A DNA stretch of 64,000 bases from Cryoendolithus antarcticus (GCA_002077065.1 NAJO01000022.1:1-64000); one strand, 5' to 3'; positions 31,313 through 42,752 are shown, counted from the stretch's first letter. Numbers and translations: made by a program. The notes: generated by a model not told the origin, from the letters alone.

Positions 31313-33066
31313 TCAAGCCCCATTGAACCATTTCGAGAAAACCTGCGCATACACATCCCACCCAATCTCTTCAGCGATCTCGAACACGATACTTCTCCTC
31401 TCCGTGAGCGCAGGCTCGTCCTTCACTACCTTGACATTCCCAGCTTTGAGAACCTTGGCAAGTCTTTCCTCTCCTTGATATGGTTTCCAAGGTTCCATGC
31501 CATTGACGAAACGTATAACATCACACGCAAACTCCACAGCTAGGTCCTTCTGCTCCGTGCTGAGCTTCTCGTTGAAATTCTGCAGGAGAAACACCAAATC
31601 GTGAATGTGCGTCGTACGGCCTTGGAAAGTCCCGGGCCAAGTGTTAGGCTCATTGAATCGGTAGACGTAGACCTCTGAACTTCTCGAAAGAAGATTGGCG
31701 AACGCGACGGTGGGTGCGTAGAATTGCAGGTCGTTGCTGACTTCGAGGATCTTCACAAAGGCCTCATCGTCACTTGCAGGGAGTTCATATGCATTGAACA
31801 GCTTTGCACTGATGTGTTCTGGTAATGACTTTGACATGGAGTCATGAAATGACTTTGCTATCCCCGATTTTCGGTGGCCTAGACGGAGGGAATTTATGCT
31901 GCCCTGGAGAGCTTTTAGCATATGCACGAGATCGGAGAGATGTCATACTTACATCAAAAGCACAGTCACCAATCACGACAGCTTCGCACCATTCCCTGCC
32001 TTTCAAGGGTAAGCTCCCGTCCATTACGTTGGTCCATGTCACTTCCGAAGGCGCGATGTCGCCATCTACTGACGGAGCAGCAAAGACGCCAGCTTTCATG
32101 AGCGTACCACGCAGCTCCTGGCCATCCATGTTGCACAGTCTCGCCACAACTTCTGCATCGCTCAGCTCGCCTAGGTCTAGTGCTTGTACAGCTCTACTGT
32201 AAGTCGCCTCAGTGGCTGCTGCCGGTACTGGACCCATGAGGAGCGTAGTGCCAGACATAAGCATCGCACGCTTGAACAAGGGCTCCTCGGAATGCAGATG
32301 ATAGGCCACGCTCACGGCACCTGCACTCTCGCCGACGACGGTGATGTTCTCCGGATCACCATTGAAAGCGTGGATGTACTGTCTAAGCCAGAGAAGGGCA
32401 GTACGTTGGTCCCGGAGGCCGTTGTTGGCCTTATAGCCAGCATCTTGTATCGTATTGGACGTCAAGAAGCCTGTGATACCCAGGCGGTAGCTAATTTCTT
32501 TCGTCAATCGTTGGCCCTCGCATGGGCCATGGCAGCAACGTACTTCACACTGACCCCAATCATCGGCGTCCCCTGCTTGACACTCAATCTCACGAGCCGG
32601 ATTAGATCGTACTGCGGGAAGTTCGCACTGCCATTCATGAACCCGCCACCGTGAATGAAAACGAAGACCGGCAGCCGGTCTGCGACGGGTTCGCCTCGAC
32701 CCTTGACAGGCACCGTGATATTGAGGTTCAGACATGCCGTTTCCGAAGTCGAAGTCCTATTGGCATTATAATGCGGCAGCGAATGTTGTAACAGCTTGAA
32801 CTCAAAGTCGGCGCCGCCAAGATTCACCTGGGGACTTGGATCGGAAGATCAGCGACGCTCCCTTTAGTTCAGTGATGGGCTGGAAAACAAGCATACCCAT
32901 GTCCTGTGGCATCTACGGTACTTTCTGCATCATACTGCTTCAGCACCGGCGGCGCGAAACGATCCCCGAGAGTGGCATATTGCACGCCGAGGAACTGCAG
33001 GGTATCGGCTTGGGCGCTGGCTGTGAAGGCGCCGATGTCAGGGTGAGAGTGAATTCTGGTGAACAT
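31313..33066 (-). CDS. type-B carboxylesterase/lipase, with an unresolved first splice junction
   Basis: Exon 1 is 32897-33066 (MFTRIHSHPDIGAF...), exon 2 is 32544-32827, exon 3 is 31953-32490 and exon 4 is 31313-31903. Clear introns are 32491-32543 (GTACGT...TTAG) and 31904-31952 (GTAAGT...CCAG). Family motifs are the oxyanion loop FIHGGGF, the nucleophile elbow GESAG and VNYRLGITGFL. No signal peptide is present, so it is probably intracellular. The intron between exons 1 and 2 has an excellent donor (GTATGC) and acceptor (CCCCAG), yet joining them shifts the frame by one base and hits a TGA. Either a 1-bp indel has damaged the gene, a non-canonical site is used, or the sequence has an error. 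Confidence 0.8.
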
Positions 33067-33700
33067 TGTGATATGGGAAGGGTGTGCATGTATTGATCAC
33101 ATTCTGTCTCGTGGACGTGGAGCAGAGCAAGCTAGAGAAAGGGATCGATCTACTGTACCTTACTTCCCTCGGCCGCGATCAACTGCCGGGTTCCTAAGGA
33201 AAGCTACACAACTTAGCGTAAGGCTTCGAAACCGCAAGCAAGTCCATGCGTGAGGTCAGCGGGATATGACAGGTGTGGACGACGAGGATATGGCGCTGTT
33301 ATGGTAGTATAGGATGGTGGAGGGAGCATGGGAGGTTGAGACGGGAGCTCGGGCGATTTCGCGCTGATGCCTCAGGCAATTCAAGCTCAAAGGACTGCTC
33401 TAGATATCCACAACATGTGAATGCAGCGGGACGCGAACGCAGTATCGCGTAGAAAGCATTGAACTAGCTCAAAATTGGCGCAATAGTATACATCATATGT
33501 ACAGCTCCACCAAAGACATCTTCAAGCTCTTCCAGGTCGCTCCCGATCCGCTTCTGCTTCCCTATCAGCAGGCGAGAGCTTCTTGCGTGTCCGAGTCACC
33601 GTTCCCACTCGCCACAATTTCGCGCGCGCTGTCAACATAAGCCTCGATCCGGCCGGCTGCGACATCTGCTTTGAGCAACGAGCCTTGAGCAACGCAACCT
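33067..33700. other. intergenic, nothing recognised
   Basis: This is the promoter region of the carboxylesterase gene and the 3' flank of the ATP synthase gene. Confidence 0.4.
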
Positions 33701-34195
33701 CTATAGCTTCTTGCCTGCGATATCCTTCATGTATGCTTCTATGTCGAATCGCGGGTCGTCCAGACTGAGTGACTCTACATTTGCTAGTCAGTATGCGTCT
33801 ATTCCCAGCGCTCGTCATTTTTTCAAGCCCGAGTTTGCCCTCAGCACTGCGCCTCGTCCGCCGAGTTGACCGATACTGGCTCTCAAAATTGCTGTCGAAT
33901 CCTACCTTGACTTGTACCCGACGAAGGCGCATTCTTCCGCTGCCATGCCGCCTTCGCATCAGCTATGAGCTTCTGCTTCCTCTCGTACTCGTGCTTGTCC
34001 GCTGTGAGCTTGTCCTTTGTTGAGATTGCGGTTTGGTGTGAGAAGCCGTAGAAGACGCCGAAGACTAGTGCGCCCCATCGGAGGACCTGTGGCGAGATCT
34101 GTCAGTATACTTCCACCATGTCCTCATGCTCCTTGTGCGCGATACGCATGGTCGAGGCCTGTGGGCGGACGTACGTTCACCCCAGTAGAAGCCAT
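33701..34195 (-). CDS. TIM11: mitochondrial F1Fo-ATP synthase subunit e
   Basis: Three exons, 34175-34195 (7 codons), 33906-34086 and 33701-33774, give 91 residues. The introns are 34087-34174 (GTACGT...CACAG) and 33775-33905 (GTAGGA...TGTAG). The product begins MASTGVNVLRWGALVFGVFY, with the Gly-containing membrane helix of subunit e (GxxxG-like GVFYGF), then a charged coiled-coil region (KHEYERKQKLIADAKAAW) and a short tail DIEAYMKDIAGKKL. Subunit e (Tim11/Atp21) sits in the Fo stalk at the dimer interface and is needed for ATP synthase dimers and crista shape. Length and layout match the family. The gene is hidden from frame scans by its tiny exons. Confidence 0.93.
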
Positions 34196-34512
34196 CGCGG
34201 GGTTGTAGGTGGTCGCAAGGGATCGTAGACGGGTCAATGGCGCCGCAGAGTTGGAAGCGAGACCTGGCGTAGGTAAGAGACCCTTTCTGTAGGTGCTGAC
34301 GCAAGTCAATGGTGCAGTCTATAGCATTGAGCGACAGTTCAATGTTTCTTGCGGTGGTGGCCGGAGCTGTTCCTGTCTGCGTCCCGACAATTACAGGGGT
34401 CAGCACGCTAGCGCGAGCTTAAATCCGAGCGTGTTGACTTCACCTACGCCAACTTGCATGCGATAACATTTCAATACCCAGTATCAGTACCACTAATGGC
34501 ACTTAGTCAGTC
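34196..34512. promoter_or_regulatory. divergent promoter region (ATP synthase e / dynein intermediate chain)
   Basis: This is 317 bp between two diverging starts. No TATA box is obvious, and no coding frame is credible. Confidence 0.45.
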
Positions 34513-36598
34513 ATGATGGCCTCATCACAGTCGCGTAAGGATGAGCTGCTGGCGAAAAGGGCGAAGCTCGCCGAGATGAAGCGGCAAAAGGAGATCCGCA
34601 CCAAGGAGTTCACCAGCAGTAGACAAAGTCTGGACCCATCTCAAGTGAGTGACTACGAATACAACCACAATGGCAGCAGCTCACTGACTAATGACATAGA
34701 TAGCCTCGCCCTCGCCATCTCGAGTACCAAGGCGAGCAGACGACCTCGACTCCCTGATCTCATCTCTGGTGGACCGTCCAGCATCTGCATCACCCGCACC
34801 CAAGAAACGCGTGAGTGATGCCGAAGACAGCGGATCTGACGCGCCGAGACGGGCCTACCAGGACGCTGCGACAGATACGCAAGCGCTGTCATTCACTGCG
34901 CCTACTACTGTGTATGAGGTTCCCGTAGACACGAAGCCAGAGTACATTACATACAGCAAAGGAGTGCAGACCGAGTCGTGGCAGGGTCCTGATAGCAATA
35001 GTACCGACTCAGATGAAGCGAGAAGTCCGTCGCGGCGGCGGAGGAAGCTGAGTCAACGAGAGCGAGAGCTAGACGAGGAGAACATCCGCCAGAAGCTGCG
35101 GCTGGAGATTGAAGAGGAGCTACGTGCATTACAGTTGGACGAGGATGTGAGCTCGACGAAAGAGCGCTTTCCATTACGAGCTCTGCAGCCCGAGGAGTTG
35201 AATGCGGTTACTAATAGCAACGACTTCCTGGACTTCATCGAACGGAGCAGCAAAGTCATCGAGCGAGCACTAGACGAAGAATATGACGTACTCGCAGACT
35301 ACGCACTCCAATCACGACAGCCCAACGGCGAGGACGAGGACGAATACACTGGACGCAAAGGACGGCGCATCAAAGAGGTTGCGCAGTTCGACCTCACCGA
35401 AGCCATCGGCCGCAATCGCATGATCAGTGACATAGACTTCAGCCCCAAGTTCCCTGAACTACTCTGCACAGCATACACCAAATCACAAGCCTCTCCGCAC
35501 GCACCGCGAGGACTGCTGAACGTCTGGAACATGCATCTCAAAGGTCGACCCGAGTACAGTCTGACAGCCACCTCTGACCTGCTCTCCTGCATGTTCCATC
35601 CTCATCACCCGTCGCTGATTCTCGGTGGCACCTACAGCGGCCAGCTCTGCCTCTGGGACACTCGCGCCCGTAATCAACGCACAGGCGAGCCAGTGCAGCG
35701 CACACCACTTACAGGCGGACGATCAGGGCATGCTCATCCAATCTACAGCTTGGCCGTAGTCGGCACGCCAAATGCAAGCAGCATTCTGACAGTCAGCACC
35801 GACGGTGTGGTCTGTGCTTGGTCTCCAGACATGCTCACACAGCCTCAAGAGTTCCTCGAGCTCCGCGCCCCAAACCCAAGCGCCTACAAGACCGACGACG
35901 TAGCGCCGATATGCATGGCTTTCCCGGCAAGTGATCCGACCTACTTCCTCGCGGGTACAGAGCAAGGTTCCATCCTGCCAGTGCATCGTTACGATCGCGC
36001 CGGCGCGAAAGCAGGTGTCGATCCTCGATTGAGCTATACCTCCCACTCCGCACCAGTAACGAGCATAGACTTCCACCCCGGCAAAGGCAAAGTCGATCTC
36101 GGCGACCTCTTCGTAAGCTGTGGTCTAGACTGGACAGTGAAAGTCTGGCGCGCGATCCCACCCTCGGCCACTGCATCTGGAGCAGCAAAAGCGCAGGAAC
36201 AAGAGCCACTCCTCACCATCCCTCGCGAAGACAGCGTCTACTCTGCAAAGTGGTCGCCAACTAAACCCGGCGTCTTCGGCTGCGTAGACGGCTCAGGACT
36301 GCTAGATATCTACGACCTAGCCGCCTCCTCGGATCTCCCCGTTGCGAGCGCAAGGCCAAGTCATCACGCTGATGCCGCGGGTCAGGCGTACGGGCTGAAG
36401 AGCTTGAATAAGCTGGCTTGGGAGAAGGCGCAGGGGAAGCATGTCGCTGTTGGAGGGCTGGATGGCGTGACGACTGTGTTTGAGGTTGGGAGTGAGCTTG
36501 GTGGGGTTGAGACGAAGGGCGAAAGGTGGGTGGGGATGAGGAAGTGGGTTGGGCGGCAGGGGAAGGGTGGGGTCGATGCTATGGGTGGGTTCGAATAG
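34513..36598 (+). CDS. cytoplasmic dynein intermediate chain
   Basis: Exons 34513-34644 and 34700-36598 give 676 residues. The 55-bp intron has GTGAGT...CATAG and branch CTAAT. The start could be either of two adjacent ATGs (34513, 34516). The N-terminus is the typical charged helix (KDELLAKRAKLAEMKRQKEI) that binds dynactin p150 and NudE, followed by a disordered segment with KGVQTES, the light-chain binding type. A WD40 propeller fills the C-terminal half (LLSCMFHPHHPSLILGGTYS, LCLWDTRARN, SIDFHPG, CGLDWTVKVWR). The chain links dynein heavy chains to light chains and cargo in minus-end microtubule transport and nuclear migration. Confidence is high on the family. Confidence 0.92.
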
Positions 36599-36712
36599 CT
36601 TATTGCAAATCAGTGGCCTATACGACCATGGTGCACGGAACCGCATTGCGGTTCTTTGCTGGTCGAAGTACATCCGGTCCCAAGACACGCAAAATCACCT
36701 TTCTGCCATGGA

Positions 36713-38406
36713 TCATCCACGAGCAGCTTTGTTGTACCTCACGACCAAAGGACCGTTGGTCTCTGCAGCGAGGACCAGTATCCTACGCACGTCCGGCTCA
36801 TTGAATCCGCTATAGACCAAGGCCGTCGAGAAAGGCCGGCCAGAGCATATACTAGGCCACACTCGAAAGCATATGAATATGAAGGGACAGCCGTCTATGT
36901 CGTCGCAAACCATCGAATGACCATAAGTCTGCATGGTTATCACTGCTTGCTTGAGCGCTGCTCGCTTCCATATCGTCGTGGTAATGACTGGGAAGCTGAT
37001 TGGTAGTGGTTGCGTGACGTATCTACCGGAAATGTCAAGCTTGCGGAACTCCGCTCGTAATTGCACGCTAGCAGTCGGTTCGGGATACAGTGCTTCGGTA
37101 TGGTCGCTAGCTTGCGGTACTGACTGGTCGTCGCGCGATGGGTCTGAGCCTCTGGTCGCCGGCGGCAATGTGCTGGTCGATGAGCCAAACGATGCGACGC
37201 CTTGCGCACCCGGCTGAGCTTCAGGTGTCGCGCCTCGTTGAGACGCCTCTACGCGGCGATCCGTCGCCGAGCCCAGTGCCATTGTGGCGCCGTTGTGCGA
37301 GGGTGCTATCTCGGGTATCGCTCCTCTCGGAGCTGACGTGGCATCTCCTGTCGTTGGGTCTCGTTGCGCAGGCACAGCGACAGGCTGTCGATCAGCTCTG
37401 CGCAGCGCAAGGGCTGCTGCCGCGCTTGGTGTAGCTGGAGTGGCCGGCCGTCGACTAGATCTGCGCATTGCGAGGCTTTGTGTTGCGTTTGGCGTAGCTG
37501 GAGTGGTCGGCTGTCGATCAGCTCTGCGCAGACATATCTGTCGTATCGTGCTTGCTGTAAACATATCGGCAGGCTGTTGATGCTGTTGACGCAGCGCAAG
37601 CTGCCCTAATGGGCTCGACGCAGCTACGATTGTGGGCTGTCGGTTCGGGCTGCGCTGCCCGAGGCGATTTGACGCGCTTTCCGGGTCATCAATCTGAGCG
37701 GACAGCGATCGTGAGGTACTCGACAGGGAGGGCGTTGGTGTCGATGCTTTCGCAGTATAGTTGCGCGCGACTGGCTCCGAAGTCTTGACACTCCGTGCAT
37801 CCAACTCGATCGCGATAGCGAGTTCTGTCACTGAGCTGTCTTCCGAGCGCGCGGAGTTCTGGGAAGCATTGCTGCGGTCCATGGCTGCTGACTTGCCAGC
37901 AGAATTTGCCACTGGGTCTAGTATATGATCGGCGAGAACCTGTTCGAGACTTCCATTCGATACGCTTGCACTGTTTGATGACCCCTGAGTAGCGTCCGCG
38001 ATGTCGGCCAAGATTGAAGGTTCCGCCAAACCCTCGTGGTCGCCACCTGAGCGCTGCTCGTCAGCGGAAGTCATCACAGCGACCTGCTCTGCACGGGAGG
38101 GTGGCGCAATTTTTCCCCGTTGGAGAGGCGAAGGCGGCATCGCGAATGGTGGACTAGATGGCATCGGCGTGACAGAAACACTGGCCGGATAGTAGTGGTC
38201 TTCAGCGCTACTCGTTAGCGACAGATGAAAGCGAGATTGGAGGTGAGTAGCTACATACTGTGAATGTGGTAGACCGTGTGGACTTGACCGTACGAGATCG
38301 TTTCGTCCACCCCATGTCGCTGGTGATATTCACTGCCAACATGCACGCTTGCGTAGCCAGCAGCGTCCAAGTTGCTCACATTAATGGTGCCAGCCTCTTG
38401 CGGCAT
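36713..38406 (-). CDS. tandem family member A: HRAM-like N-terminal motif plus C-terminal module
   Basis: Exon 1 is 38259-38406 and exon 2 is 36713-38199, giving 544 residues. The intron 38200-38258 has GTATGT, branch CGCTAAC and acceptor GAAG; an alternative in-frame pair is GTAGCT...GTAG. Exon 1 codes INVSNLDAAGYASVHVGSEY, which resembles the HET-s-related amyloid motif, then ISYGQVHTVYHIH. A long Ser/Pro/Gln-rich linker includes a 21-residue tandem repeat. The C-terminal module (about 420-544) has SVQLRAEFRK, IWKRAALKQAVITMQTYGHS, ICFRVWPS and SGFNEPDVRRI, shared with the neighbour at 39143. There is no signal peptide or known enzyme motif. I infer a signalling role from the motif only. 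Confidence 0.75.
37388..37576. repeat. 63-bp coding minisatellite, about three units
   Basis: Units beginning at 37388, 37451 and 37514 (TCGATCAGCTCTGCGCAG, TCGACTAGATCTGCGCAT, TCGATCAGCTCTGCGCAG) are spaced exactly 63 bp. On the minus strand they code a 21-residue repeat with LRRADRQP and PATP inside family member A. A further degenerate unit may lie beyond 37576. Divergence between units is visible at the base level. Confidence 0.8.
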
Positions 38407-39142
38407 GACTACCAGTCGCTATGCTACGCTCCTACTATACGCACATATGACCGCAGCATCTCGTGGTGCCCGACACTGCCGCCTTGGTGGGACCGGCTTC
38501 GCGAATCACTCTTAAGCATCATTCGCGGCTTCATTAACGCTGAGGACTGCGAAAGGAGATACCATAGTGAAGCCGGCAATGCGTGGAATACAGTGATGAA
38601 AAGTCGTGATAGCTCCCAGAAGTCACCGTCAGAACTCGCTTCAGCTCATCAAGTCCGCAGCTTCACCACAGCCACACCTGGTGCGTGCTCTAGAAGCACA
38701 TCAGCATGTTCCAGCTGCCTGCAACTTGGGGGTGGCGTGATATTACGTGACCCATGCGGCAATGGCCCGCGATTGCAGAGCCTTCGTGGTACCAATATTA
38801 TAACATGCAGAATCGTAAGCCTTGGTCAAACCCAGATGCTCCTGGCATTTGCCCTGGAAGGTGCGGCGAGACGACACTACGAGTCGGTTCACGGCAAACG
38901 TGAGGCTGCGGCTGTAGGGGTTCAAGTTGTGACTGTGCAACAAAGTTGCTGTCAATGACAGCCACTCTCAGGATCACTCTCATTTACAGATTCGACATAT
39001 GATTTACTGTGAGCGACAGCCCATCAGTTCGAAGACACGCATTCCACCAGGCGCCGTGTCCCTAGCTCAGATGGCCACTCATTGACTCACTTTGCAATCC
39101 ACGTATATGACCGAGTCTGCGCACTGTGATAGTCGCGCGGCC
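38407..39142. other. intergenic, nothing recognised
   Basis: This is the spacer between family members A and B. A plus-strand open frame covering it (38260-38958) is antisense to exon 1 of A and has no coding character. Confidence 0.4.
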
Positions 39143-40561
39143 TCATCGTGGATCTGTGTCGGTGCCTGCCGCGGTATAGCCAAAAAACATTGCCCCATGC
39201 ACGCCTTCCGCACGCTTCGCAATGTCCCTGGCGTCGATCGTGTTGAAACCGCTGGAGATCATATCCTGTACATTGTCCCAGCTATGCGCGCTGCTCGGCC
39301 ACGCCTTGAAGCAGATGACCATGACGAGATATGGGCCACGTGTGTCGCATACCATCGAGTGCCCAAATCTTCGCATCGACTCGATTGCAGCTGCGAGGTC
39401 CTTGCGTTTCCAGACCGTGGTAGTTGTGAAGGGCGGCGGTGGTGCCTTGGGTAATGTTGATTTTGCAGGAATGTCGAAGATATTCGGTCTCGATCGACTC
39501 AGACCAGCAAACTTCCTGAACTCAGCTCGCAATTGCACGCTGACAGCTGGTTCTGGACACCATCCATTGACATGCAAGGCCGCTTGTGATATCGACGGGG
39601 CCTCCGTTGCATTCGATAGATGCCTGGCCGACCCTGTGGCGTCCCCAGATTTCAGAGGGGCCTTGTCACTCTTCAGATCCGTTCCGCTCACCCCTGCAAA
39701 CCCAAAACGGTGGAATACTTCCACAGCGGTGTACTGGCGTGATGCTGTGCCGGGTTGCTTGACTAATTTGGTCTCAGTGACTGTTCGGGCTGCTGTGCCG
39801 GGTCGCTTGGATGGCGGAGGCTCAATGACTGGTGAGGGAGCACTTGAGTTTGTCATGCAAGCCTTCGCGCTTGCTACCTGAGCATCGATGGGCTTCTTGA
39901 GCACAGCTGGTGGACCACGCGACGCAGGGTCTACTGCTTGTCTGTAGTCGCTGGGCTCCGCCGGCTTCAGCCACCCTTCGAATATCGTCTCAAAGTCAAA
40001 GCCTGACATTACCTTGGACCCAGTCGATGAGTCCAGATCTGTATGTGTGGGAGCCGAATGCGTGTCACCACGCCGCACTGGTGCTGGCACTTGGGCAGAT
40101 CTCGCATGGTGAGTCTTTGCAGTTTCAGCGAACTGCTCATCAATACTTTTGAATCCAGCAGTCGTCCCCTTCACAAAGTCGAAAGGACCGGTAGCCTTGC
40201 CAGGAATTGCCGCTGCGGAACTCGCGTCCTTACCCGGCTGCGCTGGTGGTACTGAATGCTCCCGCCGTGGCACCGGTTTTAGCGGCGCGAAAGGCGAGCC
40301 AGATGACACAGGTGTCACAGACTCACTGGTGGCGTAGTGGTGATGAACACCATGGTCTATGATGGCATCAGCATCCACCCATTGCAATGATCTGAAGTAC
40401 GAGTTCCACACACTGTGTATGTGATAGACCGCGTGGACCTGACCGTACGATTGCGTTTCGTCTATATAGTACCCCTGATGGTACGCGCTCCCGACATGCA
40501 CGTCTGCTTTGCCGGAAGCATCCAAGTTGCCGACACCAATGCTACCAGGTTTCTGGGGCAT
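39143..40561 (-). CDS. tandem family member B: HRAM-like N-terminal motif plus C-terminal module
   Basis: The frame is open over the whole interval (472 residues unspliced). By analogy with its neighbours a 57-bp intron without stops (40357-40413, GTGTGT...CATAG) is probably removed, leaving 453 residues. Exon 1 codes IGVGNLDASGKADVHVGSAY followed by ETQSYGQVHAVYHIH, nearly the same as member A. The linker is Pro/Ser/Thr-rich. The C-terminal module has SVQLRAEFRK, VWKRKDLAAAIESMRRFGHS, VCDTRGPYLVMVICFKAWPS and SGFNTIDARDIAKRAEG. It is intact, with no lesion seen. The conserved motif-plus-intron layout shows common descent with A and C by tandem duplication. Confidence 0.78.
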   Translation of the reverse strand: MPQKPGSIGVGNLDASGKADVHVGSAYHQGYYIDETQSYGQVHAVYHIHSVWNSYFRSLQWVDADAIIDHGVHHHYATSESVTPVSSGSPFAPLKPVPRREHSVPPAQPGKDASSAAAIPGKATGPFDFVKGTTAGFKSIDEQFAETAKTHHARSAQVPAPVRRGDTHSAPTHTDLDSSTGSKVMSGFDFETIFEGWLKPAEPSDYRQAVDPASRGPPAVLKKPIDAQVASAKACMTNSSAPSPVIEPPPSKRPGTAARTVTETKLVKQPGTASRQYTAVEVFHRFGFAGVSGTDLKSDKAPLKSGDATGSARHLSNATEAPSISQAALHVNGWCPEPAVSVQLRAEFRKFAGLSRSRPNIFDIPAKSTLPKAPPPPFTTTTVWKRKDLAAAIESMRRFGHSMVCDTRGPYLVMVICFKAWPSSAHSWDNVQDMISSGFNTIDARDIAKRAEGVHGAMFFGYTAAGTDTDPR

Positions 40562-41407
40562 ACCGAGTAGGCGCTACGCTACTGTCGCAAGACAGCAGCC
40601 TTTGACTGACCACTTCCTCGACTACACGAATCGAGATATCATGACAAGTAATGGCTAAGGCTGTTGAGATGAATGAAGTTGAGGACTGCGGAAAAGGACT
40701 GGTCGGAAATCCGAACATGGATGTGAGACTTAGTACAGTAGAAACCTCTTGGTCTCGTGGGAGCTTTGACGGGAGCAACGCTGCAAGCTACACCGCAGCC
40801 CACGCCGAGCATGGCAGTGCGCCGAGTGCTGAGAGTCGTGGCTTGTTGACCAAATTGGCATCAACAGCTTGCAGCTTGCACCTTGAGGTTGCATGACATT
40901 TCGCCCGGATCAACCAGGCGTCCGTGCGTCAACAGATCGAGCGGGCGACTTCGTCAATGTACGTTATCTTCACATTGGTGATGGTCCACATGAACATTAT
41001 CATACTCATCAATACACCAACGCACGGTGTTCCATACGACCGCAGATACTTTCTCAACATCATGTTGTATCAGAATAGTTGGCAGCTGCCGAAGGCGCTA
41101 TCAACACTGATGACCCTCGACAGACAATCTTATTCATACTTACAAGATGCACTTTTCTGACAGCTATATACCCATGATCCGACTGAATACATTACAGGGA
41201 GTGCTGCGTGCAGTACTATGACGGCTCTCCAAAAGACGAAAGAACACGCCATCCCCGTGAGCAATATTGAAGCATGTCGTGCACAGAACAAGTGAGCCAA
41301 CTCATGACCAGCCTGCAAGCTGTCGCCCCTGTACTTCATCCTAGCAGGGATCAAAGCAATCATACCAAGCCTGAATCTCTGTTCATGATCTGGACGTCAG
41401 AGATCTG
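40562..41407. other. intergenic, nothing recognised
   Basis: This is the spacer between members B and D. No coding frame or RNA gene was recognised. Confidence 0.4.
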
Positions 41408-42175
41408 TTACCGCCTTCGCCCGCTGCCACTCTGGTACCTCGCTACTGATCGTCGCTCTGGCGCCCTGCTATGAGTTGAAGCGCTGCTTCGCAAACGATG
41501 AGAACTCGGACCCGCTTCGATAGCTTTCCGCTGATCAGAGCGTATCGAAGTCTGAGATTTTGCAGGCTCCTTCTGCTTGAACTCCTCGTTACCAAGCACC
41601 GGCTTGCCCGACGAGCCTTGCCAGCCTGTGTGATAGGGAATGCCACGATCGAGCCTGAACGCCAAGATTCTCGCTCGGTGCGGATTCTCGGCGAAGAGTG
41701 ATTGGGTCCATGTCCTTGCCCGATCTGGAGCTACGCGGTTGCTGACGCAAGCTTGATAGATTGATAAGACAACACCGGCGTCGTAGGATACCGAAGCACG
41801 TGCTTGTCGATCGTTAGAAGTCTGAACGTTCGCGACTGACTGATCGAATCGCGGGCCCACAGAATGTTCCGCTCCGTCTGCTTCGACTTCGTCGTCTGAT
41901 TGTTCCTCGTCTTCAGACTCATCGATATTCGTGACTTCGCGAGGGGCTGCATAGGGAACCATCGCAGTGCTTGGTGCGGCAGGAGCAGCCGGTTTCACAG
42001 CATGGTATTGTCGGTTGTCCTGGTAATGATCATGATGATGATTATCTAGCAGATAGTCAGCCCTTGCGTGGGTATACCGTGGGCCGAGGTACGATATCGA
42101 CCTACAGTTGTTGTGCACATGAGTCACCTGCGCCTGGTCGATGTAGCTCGTTGTTCGGTCCGAGTTGAGCACCAT
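41408..42175 (-). CDS. tandem family member D, lacking the HRAM-like motif
   Basis: The frame gives 255 residues from the ATG at 42175, or about 235 if a 60-bp in-frame intron (GTAGGT, branch GCTGAC, acceptor GCTAG; about 42045-42104) is spliced. That intron is phase 1 and falls at the same relative place as in A, B and C: exon 1 ends TSYIDQAQVTHVHN, like the second half of the motif exon of A and B, and exon 2 begins with a His-rich stretch. The first half, with the HRAM-like repeat, is missing. The rest is polar, with an acidic patch (ESEDEEQSDDEVEADG), then YQACVSNRVAPDRARTWTQS and a basic tail. TATA is at 42241-42248. The function is unknown; it may be decaying. Confidence 0.5.
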   Translation of the reverse strand: MVLNSDRTTSYIDQAQVTHVHNNCRSISYLGPRYTHARADYLLDNHHHDHYQDNRQYHAVKPAAPAAPSTAMVPYAAPREVTNIDESEDEEQSDDEVEADGAEHSVGPRFDQSVANVQTSNDRQARASVSYDAGVVLSIYQACVSNRVAPDRARTWTQSLFAENPHRARILAFRLDRGIPYHTGWQGSSGKPVLGNEEFKQKEPAKSQTSIRSDQRKAIEAGPSSHRLRSSASTHSRAPERRSVARYQSGSGRRR

Positions 42176-42752
42176 CCTCTTCCGATTCGAGATTGTGTAT
42201 TGGCCGCAACTGTCTCCACGCAACGACGGATGACATCTACATATATATGTCCTGGAACACTGTGCAGATGTACTGGTGCCTCAGGCACCTCTTCTAAGCG
42301 ATGTGAGGGCAGCCAATCAGACCGTGCATGAGTTTGGGCAGAGGCGCAGGGTGGGAGTCCTGCGGGTATGGGCGGCCTCACGCTCGTATATAGTGACAGC
42401 CACGGGTGGTGTCGCATCGCAGATTCGGGCATTATCGCATTGTCGCCGTCATGCGTTCTTGATAAGGATGCGCTGGCCTCATCGCGTGACAGGCGGTCTC
42501 CTCCCAAAGCAACTGCTTGTGGCGTCGTGCCAAGAAAAGAAGTGACCGTGGGAGGTGTTGATATCCAATGATATGCGCAGCGGCTTGCGTGTGGTGTTGG
42601 ATGAGGCTGGGCTCGACTACCCACTATCAGCCTCACGTTGATATTGCTATCAGGTAACCGTTTTGCTATGAGGTTCTTGCATTTGATGTGTCGCTCACCG
42701 TGATTGGTGTGCACGCCGAGGGCTCATAGAATCCTCGGCAAAGCATCTTCTC
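42176..42752. other. intergenic, promoter of member D
   Basis: ATATATAT at 42241-42248 lies about 66 bp upstream of the ATG at 42175. The long minus frame 42124-42714 has no coding character except weak motif-like residues near its end. Confidence 0.4.

Noticed and set aside
39222..39881. Plus-strand 219-codon frame
   Set aside because: It is antisense to family member B, which has clear homology to A.
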